DNA from: Pictodentalium vernedei
Lineage: Eukaryota; Mollusca; Scaphopoda; Dentaliida; Dentaliidae
DNA length: 64,000 nt
Direction: 5' to 3'
NCBI GenBank assembly: GCA_031216915.1
Contig: CM062289.1
Coordinates: 391,866,674-391,930,673, forward strand
In this document: positions 59,701-64,000 of the stretch, in pieces
How positions within the stretch are numbered: the stretch's first letter is position 1
Layout: the number at the start of each line of letters is the position of its first letter
Made by a program: the position numbers and the translations under genes
The notes under the pieces: generated by a model
Seen by the model: the letters and a program-made list of their open reading frames with translations, nothing else
Databases searched by the model: none
Told to the model about the DNA's origin: nothing

Positions 59701-62700
59701 CCCCTTTATAGTGTCATTTACGCATAACTGGATGGTGTGTGCAAAACATGCTAAGCCAATGAACTGTGGTTTTGGAAGCCGTTTCAGTGCTCCCTGCACA
59801 TTGGAAGCATTATCCGAGACTACAAAGATTGGGATTTTCTTTTGTTCGTAATTGGGAATCCACTCTTTTACAGTATTAATCACTGCATCAGCAATATTTT
59901 CAGATGTGTGGCTCTCAGGCATTGGCTTGACGTTTAAACAAAGGTCATTCACTAAAAAGTCATCAGACAAAAAATGCGCAGTGACACTCATGTACGCCTG
60001 GTTAGCGGATGATGTCCAGTGGTCAATAGTTATGCCCAAAGAGTTACAGAGCTGTATCTTTTCTTTAATTTCCCTTACAGAAACATCATAAATTTTGGGG
60101 ATTAAATTGTAGGTTATGTATCTACGATTAGGTAGCTGATAACTGGGCTGAATAGTTTCGACAAATGCCCTGAAACCACGGTCTTCTACAATGCTGGCAG
60201 GTTGAAGATCAAGGCAAACCATTCTTGCTAACATCTCATCGCCTTCTTTCTGTCGCCTGTCATTCGCACCCCACTTTCTGCTATCTTGTGCAAACCCTTC
60301 TATTTTCATCTGTTTCACAGTACTCATCTCTCTCACAGTCTCACTCCGTGCCTACAAGTACAAAGTACAAAAGACAGTAAATGTCAGATCGTCATTGTCA
60401 ACCAGTATATTCACAGGGGCGGTTCCAGGAGGGGGGCGTAACCGGCAAACGCCCCCCCCCCCTTTTCCAGAGTTAACCCTTTACCTAACGTAACGGCCAA
60501 AACCGGCCAGCGCAATACACGAAAATCGCCATTGAATTTTTTTTATATTTTCATTTTTTGCTTCCAAAACATAGGTTGTGACCCCTCATTGGAACGACCG
60601 CGACGCGCTCGTTCCCATGAGGGGTCACAACCTATGTTTTGGAAGCAAAAAATGAAATTTTTAGTTTTTCGAGAATTTTTTTTTTACGAGTGTCATCTGC
60701 TCCTAGCGTTAGGTAAAGGGTTAACAATTTCTGGCGGATTAGGCAACAATCCCCTTGTGAATTATTACCATGGTCGGCCCCTGTGCGTTAATACGCCCCC
60801 CCCCCCCCCAAAAAAAAAAATTGGCCGAATCAATTCAAATGATTAATACGTAAATTCTAATGTAAGAACATCTTGCAATATGGTATGAATAGTAGTGATT
60901 ACAGGGGCGGATCCAGGATTTGAAATTGGGGGCCCCAATTTCAAATCCTGGATTCGCCCCTGTAATCAATACTATTATTCATACCATATTGCAAGATGTT
61001 CTTACATTAGAATTTACGTATTAATCATTTGAATTGATTGGGCGAAGTGGCTAAGAAATACGAAAAGGAACTTGTGTCTTTTGGGGTTCAACACGGGGCA
61101 CGAAGTCACAGACTCGGTGGCCTGCGATTGCTTCGAAACTGACCCCCCCCCGCCCCCACTTCATAAGTTCATATACACTTTGTTATAATGGTTATGAGAC
61201 TGACTAATAACAGTGACTACTGACAATGAGGAGATTGGGCATGAAACTTCCCAGTAAAAAAAATTCAGTTACTCTCATAAATAATCATTATTACCACTTA
61301 ATCTGTAAGTTACTGGTCGATTGACGTCAGTCTGAAGCGTTGGGTAAAGGGTTAAGTCATTTCAATGTGAAAACCTCATTAAATATTAATGAGAATCACA
61401 TGACCAGATTGACCACTAGATGTATTTTTGTGGTCTGTATGCGTACAGTGCGCAGGCCTAATGCTAATAAACTTCACCCAGCTGTGAATAAAAGAATTGA
61501 GGGGGGTTCCCTTGGGACATAAAATCAGCAATGCAAGTTCATGCAACACACTCACGAAAGGTTTTGTTTTAAATATCCCGCTGTGACCCTCTCACCATTC
61601 AACAAAGCATTGCAGACAGTGTCAGAAATGCAGACGAGGTCGAGTTCAAATAACATGATGACAAAGTTGCATTGAAATTTGTGAAAACATACAGGCCTGC
61701 AGTCCAACATTAGACACAATGTTGCTATATTGATTCCTTTTTATAAATACATGTAGTCTAGTGCGGTTGAATTGATTGGTAATAAAAGTCCAGATTTGTT
61801 TGGATAATGGATAATTGGATATTGGCGGTGCTTGCTGTAGCAGGCAGACTGTTAAACAGAAAATAAATGTACGTACCGGTGCTTTCCTTTTTGACATCTC
61901 TGATGATCGTTCTTCAAGCAATCTCTTTAATTCCACGGCCTCCAGCTTATGTTTATTTTCAAAGTGACGTATAAGGTTACTGGTGTTTCCATGGTCCGAT
62001 ATTATCTCCTTTCCACACTGGTTCCATTTGGAATGCTTCGGGCTGACCCGCATAAAAAACTTCCAAACGGGACTCGGTGTCGCTTGTTTTTCTGCCATTC
62101 TTGTCGGAGTAAATATCGAGCACGTACGTGAACGTTCAGAAATGACGAGTGATTCATTGCGAAAATAACCGTGCGCAAACCGAATGCCGGTTAGGGAGAG
62201 TCCACTCGGTCGTTTTTTTCAAATAAACCGAACCGAGTTGTACTTTCGGTTAACCTCACAGCACTACTCTCCACGTAGTGTATAGCCTTATAGGAATATA
62301 CTTTTACAATAAAGGTAGGTCAGTAACTGAATCTTGTTTTCGTACATTCTGTTCAATGATCATCGGATATTTTGTCTAAAAATAGCGGACATTCCGTCCA
62401 GTCATCGGACATTTTGTCTAGAAATCGACTCAATCACACCAAAATATTACAGCCTTTGTTGGACAACATATAAACGAATGGACTGTCCCTGGCTATATAT
62501 TCCTATTGTGGTCCCGATTTGCCATTGTGCAAAAATATATGACCTTAAACACCAATAAATAAATACAGCGCCCCCACCCACCCCCCCCCCCCCCCCCCCC
62601 CCCCCCCCTTCCAATGAAGGCATTGTTTTATTTCATGTTTTCTCCGATACTTTTCGGGAAATTTATGGCTACATTCATTCGGATATAAAATGAGCTCCGA

Positions 62701-62835
62701 CAGCTTTTTGTGAAATCAGATCTGTTTCAAAAAGTCATTTAAAAATAGAATTCTTGATAACTCACGATCTCCCTCCTCATCGACTTCAAAATCATCGTCT
62801 CCGCCATCTAGTTGAACTTCTAAAACATCAGCCAT
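29688..62835 (-). CDS. RBM8A: RBM8A / Y14 exon junction complex RNA-binding protein, 6 coding exons
   Basis: Joined exons, in minus-strand order: 62835-62766, 48768-48709, 44086-44003, 39452-39316, 33826-33696, 29715-29688. All donors are GT, all acceptors AG, and the phases fit, giving 169 residues (human RBM8A has 174). Seen: N-terminus [16 protein letters not shown], basic stretch [15 protein letters not shown], linker ending GPGPQRS, then one RRM with RNP2-like ILFVTGV and RNP1-like [18 protein letters not shown], and a short basic tail RRRSDHRRH. Family knowledge: Y14 pairs with MAGOH in the nuclear exon junction complex, which marks spliced mRNA for export, localisation and nonsense-mediated decay. 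Odd points: the tail lacks the RS-rich run of vertebrates, and introns of 4.0, 5.5, 4.6, 4.6 and 14.0 kb are filled with transposons. Start chosen because ATG 62833-62835 opens the conserved MADVL motif. Orthology is near certain; the last exon is the least certain part. Confidence 0.95.
30122..31614. mobile_element. Second copy of the 15-20 kb dispersed element, one satellite unit
   Basis: GGGGGCCTGAGGGCGCTCAC at the start and GAAAGTCAGGTGAGCT at the end. It has one 167-bp-type unit (GAACAAACTTGAATC ... at 30650) and the same 3' domain (AATGCTGACTCAGCACTTTT at 30940). Confidence 0.75.
31765..31840. repeat. Short inverted repeat
   Basis: AATACCTGCACC...GATCCTT is inverted at 31803-31833. Confidence 0.65.
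31847..32150 (-). repeat. SINE-related sequence, reverse, diverged
   Basis: TTATTTATTGGGGTTTAATG at the tail, GAGTGGAGGCAGCAGGAGTT in the body. Head not recognisable. Confidence 0.65.
32570..32915 (-). repeat. tRNA-derived SINE, near full length, reverse
   Basis: TTTATTTATTGGTGTTTAAA tail. The reversed head GGGATTCGAACTGAGGATCT ... CTCTACCTACTGAGCCACTA carries B and A boxes. Confidence 0.88.
33250..33375. repeat. Small hairpin repeat R, copy 2
   Basis: AAATCTAGTTATGGCTGC ... GCAGCTATGACTAGATTT, with the same flanks as 21995-22112. Confidence 0.7.
33696..33826 (-). CDS. RBM8A: RBM8A coding exon 5 (second half of RRM)
   Basis: Acceptor TGACAG, donor GTATGT, 131 nt. Encodes [40 protein letters not shown] and RKH. 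This holds RNP1 and the last RRM strand. The intron falls between KG and YA, inside RNP1. Confidence 0.97.
33899..34130. mobile_element. piggyBac-like MITE family B
   Basis: TTAA 33895-33898, TCCTTCACCTAACAAATC ... GGGTAAAGGG, TTAA 34131-34134. Core TGGAATGAGCC ... GGTCGTTCCAATGAGGGG. Confidence 0.85.
34528..35496 (-). pseudogene. MULE-type transposase fragment
   Basis: A 322-residue open frame reads ...[70 protein letters not shown] and [15 protein letters not shown]. Family knowledge: the DGTF Asp, the second Asp in DFE and the following C-x2-H block are signatures of the MULE transposase domain. Animal versions usually carry an N-terminal FLYWCH zinc finger. None is visible here: the frame is closed by TGA at 35515-35517 and opens with GTG, so the 5' part is missing. 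No terminal repeats found. It lies in RBM8A intron 4 in the same orientation. The conserved, unbroken reading frame suggests a young copy or a domesticated exon. Confidence 0.8.
35636..36430. repeat. Tandem array, about 165-bp period
   Basis: GTTATCGGTCAGAAAGCAAA-type starts near 35638, 35810, 35978, 36140 and 36307. Each is followed by TTCTAAGTCGAAAAAGGG and GGCCTGTATTACTAGCTGGG. Ends with GACAGACAGA-rich DNA and ACAAACGGGCATATAA. Confidence 0.85.
36930..37440. repeat. Tandem array, about 168-bp period, three units
   Basis: ACAATAACTTGAAAATACTT and GGAATCTCCCTTTC recur at 37010-37090, 37170-37255 and 37338-37415. Preceded by GTCCGTCTGTCCATCCATCC. Confidence 0.8.
37441..38220. other. No gene recognised
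   Basis: Intronic AT-rich DNA of RBM8A without a supported feature. Confidence 0.4.
38226..38442. mobile_element. piggyBac-like MITE family B
   Basis: TTAA 38222-38225, CCCTTCACCTAACGAATCGG ... GCGTAAAGGG. Short loop GAACGAGCTCGTTC. Confidence 0.83.
38836..39062. mobile_element. piggyBac-like MITE family B
   Basis: TTAA 38832-38835 and 39063-39066. CCCTTTACCCATCAAG ... ATTAGGTAAAGTG. Confidence 0.8.
39117..39305 (-). repeat. pogo-like MITE fragment next to RBM8A exon 4
   Basis: TTTGTTTGACAGAGACTCGT is inverted to GAATTCTGTCAAATACAA, then CCTGTTAATTGATTA. It ends 11 bp from the exon 4 donor. Confidence 0.65.
39316..39452 (-). CDS. RBM8A: RBM8A coding exon 4 (first half of RRM)
   Basis: Acceptor TTTTTCAG, donor GTATGG, 137 nt. 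Encodes [36 protein letters not shown] and TGFLK: strand b1 (RNP2), helix a1 and strand b2 of the RRM, the most conserved part of Y14. Confidence 0.97.
39512..39740. repeat. Dispersed repeat Q joined to SINE tail
   Basis: TTCATTTATTGGTGTTTAGG and GGCTAATCATGACCACAACA, then CTTCCACTCCAAGCATTGGT and GTTTACCACAGTAAACAAGC. Confidence 0.65.
40300..40332. repeat. C homopolymer and CA tract
   Basis: CCCCTCCCCCCCCCCCCC, then ACACACACACAC. Confidence 0.85.
40341..40487. repeat. 147-bp long hairpin
   Basis: Arms of about 67 bp (TAATAAATATAGCATG outside, GGTCCTCGAGGAGAG inside) pair with few mismatches around the short loop TCTGCTATGCATC. Confidence 0.88.
41150..41280. repeat. Dispersed repeat Q fragment
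   Basis: CTACAGAGGACTTCC, then GGTTCTATTTTACCAGTAAA and AACAGGCATTTTTTCAC. Confidence 0.5.
41935..42035. mobile_element. piggyBac-like MITE family A core fragment
   Basis: GCTTATGACCCTCATTGGAA is inverted to CCAATGAGGGGTCATAAGC. The ends are missing. Confidence 0.65.
42443..42639. repeat. 197-bp nested inverted repeat
   Basis: The outer arms GAAAATAAGCAG ... GATGCTACCC pair with 42576-42639. An inner pair forms GATGCTACCCTGC / GCAGGGTAGCATC at 42497-42525. Confidence 0.85.
43262..43350. repeat. Short inverted repeat
   Basis: TTTGTCCCTTGAG...AAGGCTTTGCAATG is inverted at 43313-43348. Confidence 0.7.
43423..43781 (+). CDS. Candidate terminal exon, unknown protein
   Basis: An acceptor-like TTTGCATTAG precedes an open frame to TGA with protein-like composition ([20 protein letters not shown], then [15 protein letters not shown], ending [13 protein letters not shown]). 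It lies in RBM8A intron 3, antisense to that gene and only 221 bp from its exon 3. No family recognised. It could be the last exon of a plus-strand gene, a retro-copied fragment, or chance. The frame stays open upstream to about 43407 without a convincing ATG. Confidence 0.35.
44003..44086 (-). CDS. RBM8A: RBM8A coding exon 3
   Basis: Acceptor TTCCAG, donor GTAAGC, 84 nt. Encodes the linker EEYESMEVD...GPGPQR. The last codon is completed by exon 4 to give QRSVEGW, the conserved entry into the RRM. Confidence 0.93.
44562..44805. mobile_element. piggyBac-like MITE family A, intact
   Basis: TTAA 44558-44561 and 44806-44809. CCCTTTACCCAACATAAC ... GTTAGGTAAAGGG. Hairpin with GAACGAGCTCGTCGAGCTC turn. 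Confidence 0.92.
44819..44950 (-). repeat. SINE fragment, reverse
   Basis: TTATTTATTAACTGGGATTT, then GACAGTTTTACGGGTGGATG, cut off by the next SINE at CCCCAACTTATTTATTGG. Confidence 0.75.
44951..45287 (-). repeat. tRNA-headed SINE, reverse
   Basis: CTTATTTATTGGGGTTTACG tail, reversed head GGGGATCGAACCGTGAACCT ... CACTGAGCCACTG. Same head subtype as 14353. Confidence 0.85.
45296..45680 (-). repeat. SINE with 5S rRNA-like head, reverse
   Basis: From 45680 leftward the minus strand reads a 5S rRNA-like segment, 45563-45680 (AAGTTAAGCAACGTCGAG, then AGTTAGTCCTCGGATGGG and TGACCG), the internal control region of 5S genes. It joins directly to the same body (GTCCTTGGGCAAGGCACTTA) and AATAAATA tail carried by the tRNA-headed SINEs. 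Possible but imperfect flanking duplications GGAATAATTT / GGAATATAATT. Confidence 0.85.
45902..46313. mobile_element. pogo/Tigger-like MITE, complete
   Basis: CAGTGGGACCCTGTTAATTG ... CAATTAAGTGGGCTCCACTG-TA, with the GACAGAGCTCATAGAGATCT core. Confidence 0.78.
46432..46716. mobile_element. 285-bp TIR element
   Basis: GGCCGGTAATCAGATTTAAA-CCAC at both ends, inverted, 24 bp matching. The interior is AT-rich with no coding signal. Flanks give no clear duplication. Confidence 0.78.
47178..48631. mobile_element. pogo/Tigger-like MITE interrupted by a 1-kb insert
   Basis: GGAACCCTGTTAATTGAATG at the left and ATTAAGTGGGCTCCACTGTA at 48612-48631. Split at 47571 by the element below. Confidence 0.82.
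47572..48609. mobile_element. 1,038-bp insert with CAATTA target duplication
   Basis: CAATTA at 47566-47571 and 48610-48615. The ends CAGGCAGGAAATGAA and, inverted, CTGGCCTGGAAATAA are imperfect TIRs. A 192-codon open frame (47618-48196) has no recognisable domain. Family not identified. Confidence 0.75.
48709..48768 (-). CDS. RBM8A: RBM8A coding exon 2
   Basis: Acceptor TTTCAG, donor GTATGT, 60 nt. Encodes [18 protein letters not shown], almost identical to the lysine-rich nuclear-localisation-like segment of animal Y14 proteins. Confidence 0.95.
48874..50210. repeat. Dispersed element with 155-bp tandem array, reverse of 13 kb
   Basis: CTAAGGACCTTAATCGCTCA start. AAGTTATCATCCGGAAAC-type unit starts near 49229, 49400, 49550, 49709, 49860, 50014 and 50173. 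TTGACATTGAATC-type flank at 49190 mirrors 13905. Poly-C at 49098-49113. Confidence 0.82.
50455..53165. repeat. Duplicated about 550-bp block with internal 115-bp repeats
   Basis: 50870-51420 and 52615-53165 are near copies (GGTATTACTGCCTTCAATTT, ATCTCGATATTTCAATCCAA, CCCAACAAGAAACATTTTCC). Each is preceded by repeats of CAAAATTGAACAAAACRCAT / GGTCGAAAATTTCTAAGTCC. Related units occur at 30300-30620. Confidence 0.8.
53335..53537. mobile_element. piggyBac-like MITE family B, right end intact
   Basis: AACAAAACCATATCATGTAA hairpin, right end CATTAGGTAAAGGG followed by TTGA. Confidence 0.75.
53560..54360. repeat. Remnants of the 30-kb dispersed element
   Basis: GATGTCGAATACTAAATATC-AGAAGATT and CAGGTGGATCTTAAGAAGAG resemble the 167-bp unit at low identity. 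Otherwise AT-rich. Confidence 0.45.
54361..54985. other. No gene; G-run
   Basis: Spacer with a G homopolymer at 54864-54880. Confidence 0.45.
54990..55185. repeat. Cryptic repeat of GGACATAATGTCC-like motifs
   Basis: GACAAAATGTTAGATTT, GGGCGAAATGTC, GGACATAATATCC, GGACATAATGTCCGAT, GGACATAATGTC and GACATTATGTAC follow one another at 25-35-bp spacing in both polarities. Similar motifs at 62355-62425. Confidence 0.65.
55186..56870. other. No gene; local duplications and one hairpin
   Basis: TGTACCTGTATTATTACTTA with TTCATTCTAGTCGAGTT-like sequence recurs at 55550-55625 and 56565-56640. CAATGGACCTCCGGGTT is inverted at 56762-56800. Confidence 0.5.
57116..57334 (-). pseudogene. Second BED-finger fragment inside the hAT block
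   Basis: ATG at 57332-57334 opens [20 protein letters not shown], then [20 protein letters not shown]. The spacing W...C-x2-C is that of a BED finger, here with both cysteines. The H-x-H part is lost and the frame runs into unrelated residues. It sits between facing hAT-type ends (56880 and 57484), so it looks like an internally deleted relative of the larger transposase. Confidence 0.65.
58130..58255. repeat. Hairpin with C/G homopolymer base, inside the hAT block
   Basis: A C-run, then ACATCACACAAACATTACCC and AGGGCCTATGCTAACAG, is inverted through GTTAGCGTAGGCCCT to a G-run. Confidence 0.85.
60477..60720. mobile_element. piggyBac-like MITE family A inside the hAT transposase intron
   Basis: TTAA 60473-60476 and 60721-60724. 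CCCTTTACCTAACGTAACGG ... GTTAGGTAAAGGG. Core GGTTGTGACCCCTCATTGGA inverted. Confidence 0.92.
60828..61039. repeat. 212-bp near-perfect palindrome
   Basis: Arms of about 104 bp starting AATCAATTCAAATGATTAAT meet at GGGGGCCCC. Differences are two substitutions and a 3-base indel. The inner arm carries CAGGGGCGGATCCAGG, a terminus type common in hAT-like elements. Confidence 0.93.
61040..61645. other. Intron of the hAT transposase; repeat fragments
   Basis: Contains TTATTACCACTTAATCTGTA-AGTTACTGGTCGATT, shared with about 3688, and a family A/B right-end fragment GGGTAAAGGGTTAA at 61341. Confidence 0.5.
62500..62570 (+). repeat. SINE tail fragment
   Basis: GCCATTGTGCAAAAATATAT and CCTTAAACACCAATAAATAA. 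Confidence 0.8.
62578..62610. repeat. C homopolymer
   Basis: About 30 C with one early A. Confidence 0.9.
62766..62835 (-). CDS. RBM8A: RBM8A coding exon 1
   Basis: Encodes the start Met and an acidic 23-residue N-terminus ([18 protein letters not shown] followed by DEEGD), then one base of the next codon. Donor is GATC|GTGAGT. The acidic character matches other Y14 N-termini. Confidence 0.93.
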
Positions 62836-62999
62836 TTCGAATGTGTGGTCAATCTGAAACAAGGGGCAACTCGCTTTTGTGATGTGTCAAATCCCGGAAG
62901 AATCACGCATATCATAAACCAGTGTATTGCGCTTGGAGGGCACCTGAAAGTAAAATTTTGTGATGTGTAAATCTCGGACGAATCTCTCGCTTCATGTTA

Positions 63000-63172
63000 T
63001 TAGTCTGTGTGAAACACACAGACTATTGATTTTGCACGGTTTCTTTTTCTTTTTTTTTTAGTCTGTGTGAAACACACAGACTATTGTTTTTGCACGGTTT
63101 CTTTTTCTTTTTTTTTTTTTTCTTCTTTTTTTTTTTTTTTTTCTTCTTCTTCTTCTTCTTCTTCTCCTGTCT
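63000..63172. repeat. Duplicated palindrome plus poly-T / CTT tract
   Basis: AGTCTGTGTGAAACACACAG with the following CTATTG and GCACGGTTTCTTTTTC occurs at 63000 and 63060. Then T-runs and (CTT)n to 63170. Confidence 0.88.
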
Positions 63173-63324
63173 TCTGTCTTCTCATCACTTTTTTGTCCGC
63201 AAGATAACTCGAAAACGAATTGCCCTATCTCGTTGATTTTTGGCATGCTGATAGACAGCCACAAGTTCTCGGTCACCTATGTTTTTCAGATTCCTGGGGT
63301 ATCAGGGGTGCCTGTAGGGGTGTT

Positions 63325-64000
63325 TTGAAAGTGGGTCACGCCCATATCTGAGGCGTGGTATGACCTACAGACCTGGGACCAACACCAAATGAGTCGACAC
63401 TCGATGGAGGTTCAAAATATGGGTCAAGGTCACGGAGGTCATCTAGAGGTCATTGAGTGCATTTTTCAGAATTGCTAGAAATCACATTTTTTGACCCCAT
63501 AAAGCATTCCTGACGGACACACATGCATTTTGATGTGAAAAAAGTGGGCGTGGCCAAATTTTTTGAAAGTGGGTCACGCCCATATCTCAGGCATGGCATG
63601 ACGTATGGACCTGGGACCAACACGAAATGAGTCGACACTTGATGGAGATTCAAAATATGGGTCAAGGTCACAGAGGTCACCTAGGGGTCATTGAGTGCAT
63701 TTTTCAGAATTGCTGGAAACCATATTTTTTTACCCCTAAAGCATTCCTGACGTACACACATGCTTTTTGATGTAAAAAAGTGGGCGTGGCCAAATTTTTT
63801 GAAAGTGGGTCACGCCCATATCTCAAGCGTGGTATGACCTACGGACCTGGGACCAACACCAAATGAGTCGACACTCGATGTAGGTTCAAAATATGGGTCA
63901 AGGTCACGGAGGTCAACTAGGGGTCATTGAGTGCATTTTTCAGAATTGCTGGAAATCACATTTTTTGACCCCCTGAACTATTTCTGACATACACACATGC
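63325..64000. repeat. 238-bp tandem repeat running off the window
   Basis: GTGGGTCACGCCCATATCT begins units at about 63331, 63570 and 63807. GAGTCGACACTCGATGGAGG and GGGTCAAGGTCACGGAGGTC recur at fixed offsets. Confidence 0.92.

Larger units (their letters stand above)
58630..62098 (-). pseudogene. hAT transposase, BED zinc finger, two exons, two 1-bp frame breaks
   Basis: Exon 1 (62098-61877) encodes a BED finger ([10 protein letters not shown]...NQCGKEI...[10 protein letters not shown]). Donor GTACGT and acceptor CTTGTAG join in phase to exon 2 from 60351. Exon 2 carries the RNase H-like core: [60 protein letters not shown]. After a frame break at the T5 tract 59078-59082 the frame continues through [20 protein letters not shown] and [14 protein letters not shown], the hAT dimerisation region. 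A second break at C4 58715-58718 leads to [13 protein letters not shown] and a stop near 58630. The first zinc-ligand Cys of the BED finger is Trp (codon TGG). The exons are otherwise open. The protein cuts and re-inserts its own element in the nucleus. It may be recently dead, or alive if the homopolymer breaks are sequencing errors. Confidence 0.9.
56880..62266 (-). mobile_element. hAT transposon with 8-bp target site duplication (composite)
   Basis: The left end TAGAGCTGGGAGGTTA at 56880 and the inverted right end (TAGTGCTGTGAGGTTA read inward) ending at 62266 are flanked by identical CTCTCCAC (56872-56879 and 62267-62274). An 8-bp duplication is the hAT hallmark. Inside is a two-exon BED-finger/hAT transposase on the minus strand. 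Two further inward-type ends occur: one facing back at about 57469-57484, and a left-type end at 57906 that matches the right terminus base for base over 16 bp. Only the outermost pair shares a duplication. The whole block sits in RBM8A intron 1. Confidence 0.88.

Noticed and set aside
57906-62266. Treating this as the whole hAT insertion because its ends match best
   Set aside because: Its left flank ATTTGAAT does not match the right flank CTCTCCAC, whereas 56872-56879 does.
63058-63276. Frame with a long Arg/Lys run
   Set aside because: Translation of the CTT/T tract.

Overview
This is nuclear DNA of a marine invertebrate animal, most likely a lophotrochozoan and probably a bivalve mollusc. 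That call rests on split protein-coding exons with GT/AG borders, AT-rich non-coding DNA, tRNA- and 5S-headed SINEs, and dispersed repeats opening with GGCCTTAATCGCTCACCTGA-like ends that I associate with bivalve genomes. The species cannot be fixed from the sequence alone.

One complete conserved gene is present on the minus strand. It is an RBM8A (Y14) orthologue, the RNA-binding half of the exon junction complex core. Six coding exons (62766-62835, 48709-48768, 44003-44086, 39316-39452, 33696-33826, 29688-29715) have compatible phases and encode 169 residues. About 510 bp of coding sequence is spread over 33 kb, and the introns are packed with transposons. A second gene contributes only its last exon: an HSD17B14-like short-chain dehydrogenase on the plus strand at 7152-7298. 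Two further plus-strand open segments (24260-24496 and 43423-43781) look like exons but I cannot name them.

Almost everything else is mobile or repeat DNA. At 0-5 kb there is a decayed Tc1/mariner transposase, palindromic MITEs and a SINE. At 5-15 kb there are piggyBac-like MITEs, nested SINEs and a 156-bp tandem array. At 15-20.4 kb there is a large dispersed element containing a strikingly regular 167-bp satellite (16 full units). At 20-29 kb there are pogo-like MITEs, CCCTAA-like DNA, SINEs and a palindromic minisatellite. Inside the RBM8A introns (29.7-62.8 kb) lie a second copy of the 15-20 kb element with a single 167-bp unit, a MULE transposase remnant, several tandem arrays, SINEs including one with a 5S rRNA-like head, a duplicated 550-bp block, and a hAT transposon of about 5.4 kb at 56880-62266 with an 8-bp target duplication. 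From 63.3 kb to the window end there is a 238-bp tandem repeat.

The best material for follow-up is the non-autonomous DNA transposons: two MITE families share piggyBac-type ends (TTAA target, CCCTTTACC termini) and a common central hairpin but differ in the sequence between. Others are the composite hAT element whose frame breaks both sit in homopolymers, the 5S/tRNA head exchange on one SINE body, and roughly 156-168-bp internal arrays in apparently unrelated elements. Several insertions can be ordered in time because target duplications or target sites are intact.
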